NCBI GenBank assembly: GCA_035946955.1 | Contig: DASYYE010000222.1 | Location: forward strand, 1-19,106 | DNA: 19,106 nucleotides | DNA from: DASYYE01 sp035946955 | GTDB taxonomy: Bacteria > Actinomycetota > Actinomycetes > Streptosporangiales > Streptosporangiaceae | Direction of reading: 5' to 3' | The notes under the pieces: model-generated | Told to the model about the DNA's origin: nothing | The model's input: only the letters and a program-made list of their open reading frames with translations | Database searches by the model: none | Shown: positions 7,364 to 15,232 of the stretch, in pieces | Numbering within the stretch: the first letter of the stretch is position 1 | Layout: each line of letters starts with the position of its first letter | Position numbers and translations under genes: made by a program

Positions 7364-8557
7364 TCAGACAGCACGCAGGGACTCGGCAGGCGCCAGCCGT
7401 GCCGCGCGCAGTGCCGGATAGAGTCCGGCGAGCGTCCCGATGACCAGGGCAGCACCCAGCCCGGCCCACAACGCAGCGACGGGGACTACCGTGGGGAGCC
7501 GGCTTGCAGCGGTGTAGGCCGCGGTCGCGGCGCCTCCGAGCAAGTCGCCGCTGACACCGCCGAGGACCGCCAAGAGCAGCGCCTCGGTAAGGAACTGGGC
7601 TCCGGCCTGTCGGCGGGTTGCACCGAGCGCCCGGCGGAGCCCGATCTCCCCGCGCCGTTCCAGGACGGAGATGACCATGACGTTGGCGATCCCGATGCCG
7701 CCGACGAGCAGGGCCACCGCGCCGAGACCGAGGACGAGGGACGTGAAGGCACCGCCGACCGCAATGCGGGCAGCGAGGATGTCCGAGGGCCGGCTGACCT
7801 GGACCGCGTTGGGCTGCGCGGGGTTGGCGGTCGCGGCTAGCACGCTCTGGACCGCGCTGACCTGGTCCGGGTCGGCACGCAGATACACGTCCGTGGGTCC
7901 GGCGCGATACCCGAGGACCACGGCGGCCGCGGGGAATCCGATGAGGGCGGAGTCGTCGATCTGGGGCAGCAGCGGGACAGGCCGCAGGATGCCGACCACC
8001 GTGAAGTAGGTGCCGGAGATATCGACCTGGGTGGGGTTGTGCAGGTTGGGGACGCCCAGGAGTTGGGCGGCTGACCAGCCCAGCACCACAGCGGGGAAGC
8101 GGTCGTTGGCGGTGGTGAGGAACTCCCCAGTTGCCACGCTGCCACCGAGTGTGCGCAGCAGACCGGTATCCGCGGCAGCCACCGTGATGCCGCCACTCTC
8201 CACCGCCGGGATGGCCGTGGACCGGTAGACGGCCGCACCATCGATGATGGCGACCGCGGCTACCGACTGGACCGGTGGGATGCGGCGGATCATGCCCTCC
8301 GCGGTTGCTGGCAGCGGCACCTGTGTTCCGGCTAGCGCCTGCCCAGGGGCCACAGTGAGCAGGTTGCCGAGCCTGCCGAGCTGAGCGAGCAGGTCTGCCT
8401 GCGAGGACGCGGAGACGCCGAGCATGGACACGATGGCGGCGATCCCGACCGCGATGCCAAGCGCTGACAAGCCTGCACGCAGCTTCCTGGCCCGCAGGCC
8501 GGAGCTTGCGGTGCTCAACAGATCCCGTGCGGACAGCCGGGCCGCACGCTCAGCCAT
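7364..8557 (-). CDS. MacB-like ABC transporter permease
   Basis: The start is the ATG at 8557, giving 397 residues and an 8-base overlap (ATGGCTGA) with the ATPase stop; a longer reading of this frame only adds antisense-quality sequence inside the ATPase gene. Topology is that of the MacB/FtsX family: a membrane segment near residues 28-48, a large outer domain (about 50-270), then three segments near the C-terminus. NVMVISVLERRGEIGLRRAL marks the coupling region, and the ending YPALRAARLAPAESLRAV is typical. Such permeases do not form a channel but move periplasmic substrates or complexes using ATP hydrolysis inside. It is the last gene of the lipoprotein-adaptor-ATPase-permease operon. The substrate is unknown. 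Confidence 0.93.
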   Translation of the reverse strand: MAERAARLSARDLLSTASSGLRARKLRAGLSALGIAVGIAAIVSMLGVSASSQADLLAQLGRLGNLLTVAPGQALAGTQVPLPATAEGMIRRIPPVQSVAAVAIIDGAAVYRSTAIPAVESGGITVAAADTGLLRTLGGSVATGEFLTTANDRFPAVVLGWSAAQLLGVPNLHNPTQVDISGTYFTVVGILRPVPLLPQIDDSALIGFPAAAVVLGYRAGPTDVYLRADPDQVSAVQSVLAATANPAQPNAVQVSRPSDILAARIAVGGAFTSLVLGLGAVALLVGGIGIANVMVISVLERRGEIGLRRALGATRRQAGAQFLTEALLLAVLGGVSGDLLGGAATAAYTAASRLPTVVPVAALWAGLGAALVIGTLAGLYPALRAARLAPAESLRAV

Positions 8558-9224
8558 GGCAGGTGTCCCCGACCACGTGGCCGTCCAGCAGAGTGACCTG
8601 CCGCCCCATGGCTTCGGCGACCCGCTGGTCGTGGGTGACCACGACGATGGTCGTGCCGTCGGCGTTGAGCTCGCCGAGCAGTCCCAGGATGCCCGCCCCG
8701 GTGGCGCTGTCGAGGTTGCCGGTTGGCTCGTCGGCGAACACCACGGCTGGCCGTCCGACCACGGCGCGGGCGATGGCCACCCGCTGCCGTTCACCGCCGG
8801 ACAGCCGGGCGGCCAGGTGGGCGGCACGGTGCCCCAGCCCCACCCGTTCGAGTGCCGTGGCTGCCTCGCTGCGGCGCCGTGCGGCCCGTACGCCCCTGTA
8901 GAGCAGGCCCAACGCGACGTTGTCGGTCACGCTGTGCTGCTCCAGCAGGAAGAACCGCTGGAACACGAACCCGAGGTGCGCTGCCCGCTGCGCCGACAGC
9001 TCACGGTCACTCAGCCCGGAGGTGTCGTGGCCCGCGACTCTCACCACACCAGCGGTAGGCAGCTCCAGGGTTCCCGCCACGTGCAGCAACGTGGACTTGC
9101 CCGAGCCAGAGGGCCCGACGACCGCAACGGTCTCCCCCTCGCGCAGCCGCAGGCTCACGTCCTCAAGCGCCGCCACGCCCCCCGGATAGTCCTTGGTGAC
9201 GTGCTCCAGCTCGAGAGCGATCAT
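8550..9224 (-). CDS. ABC transporter ATP-binding protein (MacB/LolD type)
   Basis: The 224-residue cytoplasmic ATPase shows all the motifs: Walker A GPSGSGKST (about 38-46), Q-loop FVFQRFFLLEQHSV, signature LSGGERQRVAIARA, Walker B VVFADEPTGNLD, and the H-loop VVTHD. The phrase DEPTGNLD and the short length place it with LolD/MacB/FtsE-type ATPases that pair with MacB-fold permeases. The ATG at 9224 overlaps the adaptor stop by 4 bases (ATGA), and its own stop overlaps the permease start by 8 bases, so the three are translated together. It powers the exporter; Q-loop and other essential residues look intact. Confidence 0.96.
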   Translation of the reverse strand: MIALELEHVTKDYPGGVAALEDVSLRLREGETVAVVGPSGSGKSTLLHVAGTLELPTAGVVRVAGHDTSGLSDRELSAQRAAHLGFVFQRFFLLEQHSVTDNVALGLLYRGVRAARRRSEAATALERVGLGHRAAHLAARLSGGERQRVAIARAVVGRPAVVFADEPTGNLDSATGAGILGLLGELNADGTTIVVVTHDQRVAEAMGRQVTLLDGHVVGDTCHG

Positions 9225-10369
9225 GACTTTGGTACCTCCACCCGCATCCCCGGCCGCAGCCCGGCACCGCTGACCTGGACAAGTGTTGTGGCGAAGAGCC
9301 CGGTCCGCACCGCCAAGAGGTTCCGGCGGCTGCCGTCGGTGACCTCCACCCCGTACCCGCCCCCGGCCAGCGCGACCAGCGCGTTGACCGGGACGGCGAG
9401 CACGTTGCCCGCGCGGGCGTCGACAATGTTCACTTCCACGGGCGCCTGGTCGAACCGCCCGGCCGCGGCAGGGTGGGTGAGCCGCACCGTCATGGCCACC
9501 GTCTCACCCGACGCGCCGCCAGCGGAGCCACCAGCCGAACTCCCTCCGCTGGCAGGGCCGCCCGTCTGCCCGCTGTTCCCTGCCGGTGCCGCGGCAGTGG
9601 CCACCGGGGCGAGGAAGCTGACCACACCAGGGGTGGTGGTCGTCCCATCGGGGAGCGTGACGGTGACCGCATCGCCCTTCTTCACCAGGTACTCCTGGGT
9701 GACCGGCAAGGACACGGTTACCACCCGCCGGGTGAAGGTGGCATCCAGCACCACCGCCCCGGGCTGGGGCGTGGCGCCAAGGGCTGCGGCGACTGTGACG
9801 ACGCGCAGCGGGCCAGGCCCGAAGACGACCTGCCCTGGCTGGACCGAGCCGGTCGGGATGAGCCCGCGGGCGCTCTGCCATTCGTCGATGGCGGCGGCCG
9901 TGGCGGCGGTGAACGTGTCACTGGGGGTGAGATAACCCGCGTCGGTGTACCCGAGCGCGATCAGGTTCTGGTCGAGCTGGTAGACGTCAGCGCCCGGGCC
10001 GGCCCCGGCCTGGATAGCCCGCCACATCGGCCGGGCCGCGTAGAACAGCGGTATCCCCGTGCCGTCCACCTCGTACAGGTCCTGCCCTCGTCGGACTACC
10101 CGGCCGGGTGATGGCAGCGCGGTGAAGGCCGTCCCCTGGGCCTGGTTGACGACCTGGTAGGAGCCCGCGTACCCAAGCGTCCCTGGTAGCTGGGTCGTGG
10201 TCGTGAGGTTGGTGTGCACCACCACCGCGGTGGATGTCGGGACCACCGAGCCGCCGCCGTCCCCGGCTGGGCCGCTCGCCAGTGCCCGGCTGGCCTCCCA
10301 GCCGCCGACCGCCATGACCACCGCCACCGCCGCGGTCACCACAGCCGGGACGGCGCGCCCCGCGCCCAT
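9221..10369 (-). CDS. Periplasmic adaptor (HlyD/MacA-like) with inserted peptidoglycan-binding domain
   Basis: The 382-residue protein has one N-terminal membrane anchor (about 7-23) and an outer part. After an early beta-rich, biotinyl-lipoyl-like half (about 50-105; GTLGYAGSYQVV, SPGRVVRRGQDLYEVDG), there is a peptidoglycan_binding_1-type helical domain (about 127-182; DQNLIALGYTDAG, FTAATAAAIDEWQ). A beta-barrel and lipoyl return follow, interrupted by a Gly/Ser/Ala linker near 270-290, and then the membrane-proximal end (VPVNALVALAGGGYGVEV). This design, seen in actinobacterial ABC operons, suggests an adaptor tied to the wall rather than to an outer-membrane channel. Its ATG shares one base with the lipoprotein stop (TGATG). 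Domain order is read from the sequence; the role in export is inferred from the operon. Confidence 0.87.
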   Translation of the reverse strand: MGAGRAVPAVVTAAVAVVMAVGGWEASRALASGPAGDGGGSVVPTSTAVVVHTNLTTTTQLPGTLGYAGSYQVVNQAQGTAFTALPSPGRVVRRGQDLYEVDGTGIPLFYAARPMWRAIQAGAGPGADVYQLDQNLIALGYTDAGYLTPSDTFTAATAAAIDEWQSARGLIPTGSVQPGQVVFGPGPLRVVTVAAALGATPQPGAVVLDATFTRRVVTVSLPVTQEYLVKKGDAVTVTLPDGTTTTPGVVSFLAPVATAAAPAGNSGQTGGPASGGSSAGGSAGGASGETVAMTVRLTHPAAAGRFDQAPVEVNIVDARAGNVLAVPVNALVALAGGGYGVEVTDGSRRNLLAVRTGLFATTLVQVSGAGLRPGMRVEVPKS

Positions 10370-11001
10370 CAGGGCTTTCCTGGCAGGTAGGACCGGCAGG
10401 CCTGGGTGGCGGAGTGCAGGGCCGGTGAGGATTTCGACACGGCAGGTGGCAGGCTGAGCCCGCCGGTCTGGGGGTTGGGGTCCGGGAAGCCCGGCAGTCC
10501 GTGTGCCCGCATGCAGCGTGCGAACGCGAGCAGCGCCTGCAACTGCTGCGGGGTGGGCGCGTTACCCATGCCATGGGTATTGCCCGCCAGGACGCCCGCC
10601 CGCTCCAGGGTGGGCCGGCAGGCCGACAAGGCATGGGTCAGGACCGGCCTGGGCACCGTGAGCAGTGCTGATTTGTCTATGTTGACCTGGCCAGCGGCAT
10701 TGACGGCGGGGTCGGGGAAGCCAGGGATGCCGTGCTGACGGATGCACTGCGCCGCCAGGTGCAGCGCCTGCGCCCGGCCGGACGTGGCGCCTGAGTTGCC
10801 GGAGCTGGGTATGGCCCGTGACCCGTGACCAGGCCCGCACGCGCTGACCACGCATACTGTCGCCAGCGCCGCGACGGTCCCCGCCAGGCGCACCCGCCGT
10901 GGACTGGCTGGACGCGTTCGTACCAAACCCGCCAGGCCGGCCCGCACCGGACCCGCCGGGTGCGGCCGCACCAAGGCGGCTGCAGGAAGGAGTTTTCTCA
11001 T
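10369..11001 (-). CDS. Predicted lipoprotein with two repeated Cys-HG-PGFPDP modules
   Basis: The 210-residue protein carries a signal sequence ending in a lipobox VVSAC (lipidated Cys55). The region before it is long and includes Arg35-Arg36, so translation may start later (for example GTG at residue 37) or the signal may be Tat-like. The mature part contains two similar modules: CIRQHGIPGFPDP (86-98) with a partner Cys128, and CMRAHGLPGFPDP (163-175) with a partner Cys202. The matching spacing (42 and 39 residues) suggests one disulfide per module. I recall this motif from uncharacterised actinobacterial proteins beside ABC exporters, but no function is known to me. It is the first gene of the exporter operon and is divergent from the two-component system, so it may bind a substrate or act as a sensor. 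Confidence 0.83.
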   Translation of the reverse strand: MRKLLPAAALVRPHPAGPVRAGLAGLVRTRPASPRRVRLAGTVAALATVCVVSACGPGHGSRAIPSSGNSGATSGRAQALHLAAQCIRQHGIPGFPDPAVNAAGQVNIDKSALLTVPRPVLTHALSACRPTLERAGVLAGNTHGMGNAPTPQQLQALLAFARCMRAHGLPGFPDPNPQTGGLSLPPAVSKSSPALHSATQACRSYLPGKP

Positions 11002-11026
11002 GGGCCGGGACGCTACGAGCCCGGCG

Positions 11027-11083
11027 ATAACACTGCCCTAACACCACCCAGGCACGTCCTGGCACCGCCTCGGGCACTGTTAT
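11027..11083. promoter_or_regulatory. Concentric double dyad between the exporter operon and the two-component genes
   Basis: An outer inverted repeat, ATAACACTGCCC (11027-11038) and GGGCACTGTTAT (11072-11083), matches at 11 of 12 positions. An inner repeat, CCAGG (11048-11052) and CCTGG (11058-11062), is perfect. Both are centred exactly on 11055. GGCAC also recurs at 11051, 11061, 11073 and 11104. The site sits in the 116-base gap between divergent starts at 11001 and 11118, so it could control both. The adjacent response regulator is the obvious candidate binder, though that is inference. Confidence 0.5.
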
Positions 11084-11117
11084 TCCCGCGTTACACCTGG
11101 TGGGGCACGATGGATAG

Positions 11118-11771
11118 GTGCGTGTGCTGGTCGTGGAGGACAACCAGGTGGTGGCCGACGCAGTCGCCGAGGGGCTGCGCGACCAGGGCATGGCCGTGGA
11201 CGTCGCCCGCGACGGCACGCAGGGCCTTGAAAAGGCCGAACTCAGCCCCTACGACGTCATCGTGCTCGACCGTGACCTCCCCGGCACCCACGGCGATGAG
11301 GTGTGCGAGCGGCTGGCCGCTGGCCCGGCCACAGGCCGGATCCTGATGCTGACCGCCGCAGGCGCGGTCACAGACCGTGTGGACGGGCTCAACCTGGGTG
11401 CCGACGACTACCTGGCCAAGCCGTTCGACTTCGCGGAACTCCTGGCACGGGTCCGGGCGCTGGGACGGCGCACACCGTCGAGCCTGCCGGTGCTCAGCCG
11501 CGGCGGCCTCGCGCTGGACCGCTCCCGCCGCCAGGCGACCCGGGACGGGCGCCCCGTGCCGTTGACCCGCAAGGAACTGGGTGTGCTGGAGCAGTTGCTG
11601 GCCGCGGACGGCGCGGTGGTCAGTGCCGAGCAACTGCTGGAGAAGGTGTGGGACGAATTCGCCGACCCGTTCACCAACGCGGTGACGGTCACCGTGATGC
11701 GGTTGCGGCGCAAGCTCGGTGACCCACCGCTGATCGAGACAGTCATAGGCGGCGGGTACTGGCTGCGATGA
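11118..11771 (+). CDS. OmpR/PhoB-family response regulator
   Basis: The 217-residue protein starts at GTG 11118. The receiver domain (1 to about 115) has the acidic pair Glu7-Asp8, the phosphorylation site Asp51 in VLDRDLPG, Thr79 in LMLTA, and Lys101 in LAKPFDF. The C-terminal winged helix (about 125-217) shows LTRKELGVLEQLLA, VVSAEQLLEKVWDE, VTVTVMRLRRKLG and the ending ETVIGGGYWLR, typical of OmpR-type DNA binding. No strong ribosome-binding site precedes the start. Its stop overlaps the kinase ATG by 4 bases, so the two are a cognate pair. Divergence from the ABC exporter operon, with a large dyad between, suggests it regulates that operon and itself; this is inferred from position. Confidence 0.95.
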   Translation: MRVLVVEDNQVVADAVAEGLRDQGMAVDVARDGTQGLEKAELSPYDVIVLDRDLPGTHGDEVCERLAAGPATGRILMLTAAGAVTDRVDGLNLGADDYLAKPFDFAELLARVRALGRRTPSSLPVLSRGGLALDRSRRQATRDGRPVPLTRKELGVLEQLLAADGAVVSAEQLLEKVWDEFADPFTNAVTVTVMRLRRKLGDPPLIETVIGGGYWLR

Positions 11772-12997
11772 TGACCAAAACCCTGGCCAGACTGGGCCGC
11801 CCGTGGCGTGACAGCGTCCGCGCGCGGATCGCGCTCGCCTGCGGCGGTCTGTTCCTGGCAGTAGGCGCTTGCCTGGTTGTGGCGACATATGCCTGGGCGG
11901 GGCAATTCAGCGGCAAGGTGCCGGCGAATACGATCCTCGCTGCGCAGCGGGACACACCGCTCTTCAGGGAATGCGTAGTGGCGCACTCGGCTGGGACGCT
12001 GCAGCAGGACCCCGCGCTCGCGCGCAAGTGCCGGCTGTCGTTCACCAGCGGCGCGATAGCGGGCACGGACGCCCAGCAACTGTCCGACCGCCGCAGCTTC
12101 CTGCTGTACTCGCTCGCTGGGCTCGGCGTGACCACGGTGCTGGCGGCCGGCCTGGGATGGGCCGTTGCCCGCCGCGTACTGCACCCACTGCGGGTCATCA
12201 CCCAGGCAGCCCAGCACGCATCGGAACACAACCTCGACCAGCGGCTGGCCCTGCCCGGGCCACCGGACGAGCTGAAGGAACTAGCCGACACCTTCGATGC
12301 CATGCTCGCCCGGCTGCACGCCGCGTTCGCCAGCCAGCACAGGTTCGTCGCCAACGCCTCCCACGAACTGCGCACCCCCATGACCGCGATGCGGGCACTC
12401 ATCGATGTCGCCATGGCCAAGCCGACCCGGACCACTGAGCAGCTCGAATCGCTGACCGCGAAGCTCCGGACCATACTCGGCCAGTCAGAGACCCTGATCG
12501 AAGCCCTACTAACCCTGGCCCACTCGGACAGCGGGCTGGGCCGCACCGAGGTGGTCGACCTCCCCACCGCAGTGGACGACGCGGTCGATCTGCTCGGTGC
12601 CGCTGCCGCGGCCAGGCACGTGACCGTCACCGCCGACCTCCAGCCAGCCACGGTCACCGGCGACCGGGTACTGCTCGAACGGCTGGTCACCAACCTCGTG
12701 GACAACGCCGTCCGTTACAACGTCCCAGGCGGCTGGGTCCAGGTCACCACCAGGCAACAGGACGGGCTTGCCCGTCTCAGCGTCACCAACTCGGGCGAAG
12801 CTGTCCCCGAAGACCGCCTCCCCGAATTGTTTGAACCATTTCGGCGAAGTAATGGCAGGGTGCAAAGCGGCGAGGGCGTCGGCCTCGGGCTCTCGATCGT
12901 GCAATCCGTCACCGTGGCCCATGGCGGTGAGCTGCACGCACGCCCGATGGCAGACGGCGGCCTAGAGATCCAGGTGACACTCAAGACCACCCCCTGA
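11768..12997 (+). CDS. Sensor histidine kinase, partner of the OmpR-type regulator
   Basis: The 409-residue protein has two membrane segments (about 22-45 and 111-133) around a short outer loop of roughly 65 residues, which contains two cysteines (Cys69 and Cys88). A HAMP linker (about 134-187) follows, then the dimerisation domain with phospho-acceptor His199 in NASHELRTPM. The ATPase domain has an N box (LVTNLVDNAVRYN; Asn313), a G1-like region NSGEAVPEDR, the F box ELFEPFRR and the G2 box GEGVGLGLSI (368-377). In the G1 box Asp is replaced by Ser or Glu (NSG instead of DNG or DTG), although NSG is found in some active kinases. The start overlaps the regulator stop as ATGA; ATG at 11771 is also possible. 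A decayed copy of its 3' end lies just downstream. Confidence 0.95.
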   Translation: MMTKTLARLGRPWRDSVRARIALACGGLFLAVGACLVVATYAWAGQFSGKVPANTILAAQRDTPLFRECVVAHSAGTLQQDPALARKCRLSFTSGAIAGTDAQQLSDRRSFLLYSLAGLGVTTVLAAGLGWAVARRVLHPLRVITQAAQHASEHNLDQRLALPGPPDELKELADTFDAMLARLHAAFASQHRFVANASHELRTPMTAMRALIDVAMAKPTRTTEQLESLTAKLRTILGQSETLIEALLTLAHSDSGLGRTEVVDLPTAVDDAVDLLGAAAAARHVTVTADLQPATVTGDRVLLERLVTNLVDNAVRYNVPGGWVQVTTRQQDGLARLSVTNSGEAVPEDRLPELFEPFRRSNGRVQSGEGVGLGLSIVQSVTVAHGGELHARPMADGGLEIQVTLKTTP

Positions 12998-13015
12998 CCA
13001 CCAACCACAACCGGC

Positions 13016-13028
13016 CACGCCTGGCGTG
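13016..13028. other. 13-base dyad CACGCC-T-GGCGTG just after the kinase gene
   Basis: A perfect 6-base inverted repeat with a one-base centre starts 18 bases after the kinase stop. As RNA it would give a 5-base-pair stem with a CTG loop and no U tract, so terminator function is doubtful. Confidence 0.3.
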
Positions 13029-13033
13029 TGCCA

Positions 13034-13187
13034 CTCCCGAAACCTCTTTGATCCAGTTCGGTGAGGCAACGGTAGAGTCCAACGTGGGCGAAGGCGCCGA
13101 CCTCGGGCTCTTCACCACGGTCCGTGGTAAGACCTGCATTCACCCCCTTGACGGACGGCGGCCTGGAGATCGGGGCGACACTCGAGA
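13034..13187 (+). pseudogene. Remnant of a histidine kinase 3' end (decayed duplicate)
   Basis: This stretch aligns with the kinase gene's own 3' end. At 13087-13111, 22 of 25 bases match 12869-12893 (G2 box, GEGADLGL versus GEGVGLGL). At 13154-13187, 29 of 34 bases match 12953-12986 (DGGLEI and the final strand). Upstream, PETSLIQFGEATVES resembles PELFEPFRRSNGRVQS. Between the two blocks the copy is 17 bases shorter, which changes frame, and an in-frame stop lies at about 13149. So it cannot encode an intact ATPase domain. It starts 37 bases after the kinase stop and ends at the intergenic leader of the next gene. It may come from a tandem duplication or from a second kinase gene that was deleted. 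Confidence 0.75.
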
Positions 13188-13238
13188 GTGCCTTGGAACC
13201 CGTTCCGGTCATCCCATAGGCGACACCCCGGAGGTCAT

Positions 13239-15197
13239 GTGAGCCAGGAGAACGCCGACGGCGCGGCGGCGCCCACTGCCGCCAGCCCGGTCACGGTCAG
13301 CCCAGGCAGGGACGGCGCCACACCACACGCTGCGCAGAGCCTGGCTGATGAGCCGGAAGGGCAAGGCGGCGCTCCTGCCATAACCCAGTCGGCACCGTCA
13401 GCCGCCGGAGCGGAACCCGCGCAGGCGGCCGGGCAGTGGGCGCCACGCCTGCGGCCGTGGGTGCGGGAACTGCTGGTGCTGGCGGGCTTCCTGGCCGCTG
13501 GGGTCGCCGTCACCTGGCCGCGGGCCGCCTACATCACCGGCAAGATCCCGCTCAACACCGACCAGGCTGAGTATGTGTGGAACATGTGGTGGGTCGCCCA
13601 TCAGGTGGTCCACCTGGGTAACCCGTGGTCCACTGGTTACCTGGCCGCCCCAGTGGGTGTGCCGCTTGGCCTGGACACGCTCACGCCACTGCTCGGCCTG
13701 GTGATGACGCCGGTGACGCTGGTGTTTGGGCCATCGGCGTCCTACAACCTGCTGGCGATCGTGATCCCCGGGCTGGCGGGCTATGCCATGTACCGGGCCG
13801 CCCGCCTGTGGGTGCGCACTCCCGTCGGCGCGATCGCCGCCGGTGCCTTCTTCGGGTTGTCCGGAATGATCACGTTCCAGGACTGGTACCACGAGCACAC
13901 GGCCGCGGGCTGCATCTTCTTCCCCTTGGCCCTGGAGGCTGCCGTCCGCCTCCGCCGTGACCCCACGACGCGGCGCGGGGTGATCCTGGGGGTGGTCCTC
14001 GGCGCGTCGATGCTGGTGGACCAGGAGATGTCGCTGATCGCACTGGTCGTTGCCGCACTCGTGGTCCTGCCCTGGCTGGCACGCCGGCCCGGTGTAGCGG
14101 CATGGCGCGCGAGCGCGGCCACTGCCGTGACAGGACTGGTGGTCGCAAGCCCGCAACTCTTCGCCATGGTCCAGGTGCTGACCATGGGCCACGTCAACCC
14201 GGACCCCGGACAGTACGTGAAGTTCGCTGCCGAACTGTCCAGCCTGTTCGCGCCGTCACCGCGGCTGTCCGCCTACGGCCTGACCGGCCTTGGCAGCATC
14301 TACCAGGGCCACACCACCACCGAAGCCCTCGTCACATTCGGGGTGGTGCTGTCTCTGCTCGCCGTCACGGGCCTGGCAGTGAGCTGGCACCGCCGCGGGG
14401 CGAGGCCGTTCGCCCTGCTCTGGCTTGGCTGTGCCCTCCTCGCCCTCGGCCCGACGCTGTACATCAACAACCACCAGTACGTGCCGCTCGCCCAGACGTG
14501 GAAAGGGCTCCAGGTGTCCCTGCTGATGCCCTACACATGGCTGGTGCGGATCCCGGGGCTTGCCTCTTTCCGCGAGGCCGACCGGTTCACGCTGCTCGGC
14601 CTGGTGGGAGCCGCCATGCTCGCCGGGGCTGCTGTGGAATGGCTGTCCGAGCGCTGGCGGCCGGCACTGGTCGTGGTGGCTGTCCTCGGCCTCCTCGAGG
14701 CTGGCTGGCCCAGCGTAGGCAGCCAGCCCACCATGCCCACGGCACTGCCCGCACTCGACCGGCCGATCGCCGCGGACCACTCCGGCTCATTGGTGGTGGA
14801 TGTGCCCTTCGCCATCTACGGCATCCCACGGTATGGCCGCCGCCAGGCCGCACCCGCACTGGTAGTCGCCACCGCCGACGGTCACCGCAGGGTGGACTCA
14901 TACACGTCCGAGGTGCCGCGGCACACGATCGACCAGATCAGGCACCATGCCTTCCTGGCAGGGCTGGTCAATGCCGAAAAGGGCGTGCCGGTCAGCGCCG
15001 CGCAGGTCTCCGCAGCCCGCCGGGACCTGCCGGGACTGCACATCGGATGGCTGATCCTGTGGCTGAGACAGTGGACGGCACCGAAGGGAAGCGGCGCTGG
15101 CCAGCACTATCCCGATATCACCCGTTACCTCGAGCAGACAGGTCTCCAGCCCGCCTACCGCGCGGACGGGGCTGAGGTCTACCGGCCCGGCCCATAG
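13239..15197 (+). CDS. Polytopic membrane protein, GT-C glycosyltransferase-like
   Basis: I place the start at GTG 13239, four bases after GGAGG (13230-13234), giving 652 residues; an in-frame ATG at 13188 would run into the kinase remnant. Residues 1-72 are Ala/Pro/Gly-rich and probably disordered in the cytoplasm. About eleven hydrophobic segments follow from residue 77 to about 510, and the last 140 residues look like a soluble outer domain. The first outer loop has IPLNTDQAEYVWNMWWVAHQ, with Asp108 and Glu111 in the position used by GT-C enzymes for the metal-bound phosphate sugar. Later FREADRF precedes another segment. I do not recognise a named family, so activity is inferred from topology and context. 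It is convergent with the GtrA-family gene, 35 bases apart. Confidence 0.82.
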   Translation: MSQENADGAAAPTAASPVTVSPGRDGATPHAAQSLADEPEGQGGAPAITQSAPSAAGAEPAQAAGQWAPRLRPWVRELLVLAGFLAAGVAVTWPRAAYITGKIPLNTDQAEYVWNMWWVAHQVVHLGNPWSTGYLAAPVGVPLGLDTLTPLLGLVMTPVTLVFGPSASYNLLAIVIPGLAGYAMYRAARLWVRTPVGAIAAGAFFGLSGMITFQDWYHEHTAAGCIFFPLALEAAVRLRRDPTTRRGVILGVVLGASMLVDQEMSLIALVVAALVVLPWLARRPGVAAWRASAATAVTGLVVASPQLFAMVQVLTMGHVNPDPGQYVKFAAELSSLFAPSPRLSAYGLTGLGSIYQGHTTTEALVTFGVVLSLLAVTGLAVSWHRRGARPFALLWLGCALLALGPTLYINNHQYVPLAQTWKGLQVSLLMPYTWLVRIPGLASFREADRFTLLGLVGAAMLAGAAVEWLSERWRPALVVVAVLGLLEAGWPSVGSQPTMPTALPALDRPIAADHSGSLVVDVPFAIYGIPRYGRRQAAPALVVATADGHRRVDSYTSEVPRHTIDQIRHHAFLAGLVNAEKGVPVSAAQVSAARRDLPGLHIGWLILWLRQWTAPKGSGAGQHYPDITRYLEQTGLQPAYRADGAEVYRPGP

Positions 15198-15232
15198 CCG
15201 GTGTGGTGAGTGGTGGCTCGCACCCGAGGGCG

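Noticed and set aside
8558..8827. N-terminal extension of the permease frame into the ATPase gene
   Set aside because: The extra 90 residues are Pro/Ser/Trp-rich and are read from ATPase coding sequence. The ATG at 8557 gives a normal MacB length and a standard overlap.
8424..9935. 503-codon antisense frame across the ABC permease, ATPase and adaptor genes
   Set aside because: It spans three well-supported genes and has no recognisable domain; long antisense frames are common at this GC content.
13048..13242. 64-codon ORF after the kinase gene
   Set aside because: Its first half is the kinase remnant in a partly shifted frame, and the rest runs into the leader of the next gene; no sign of a real protein.
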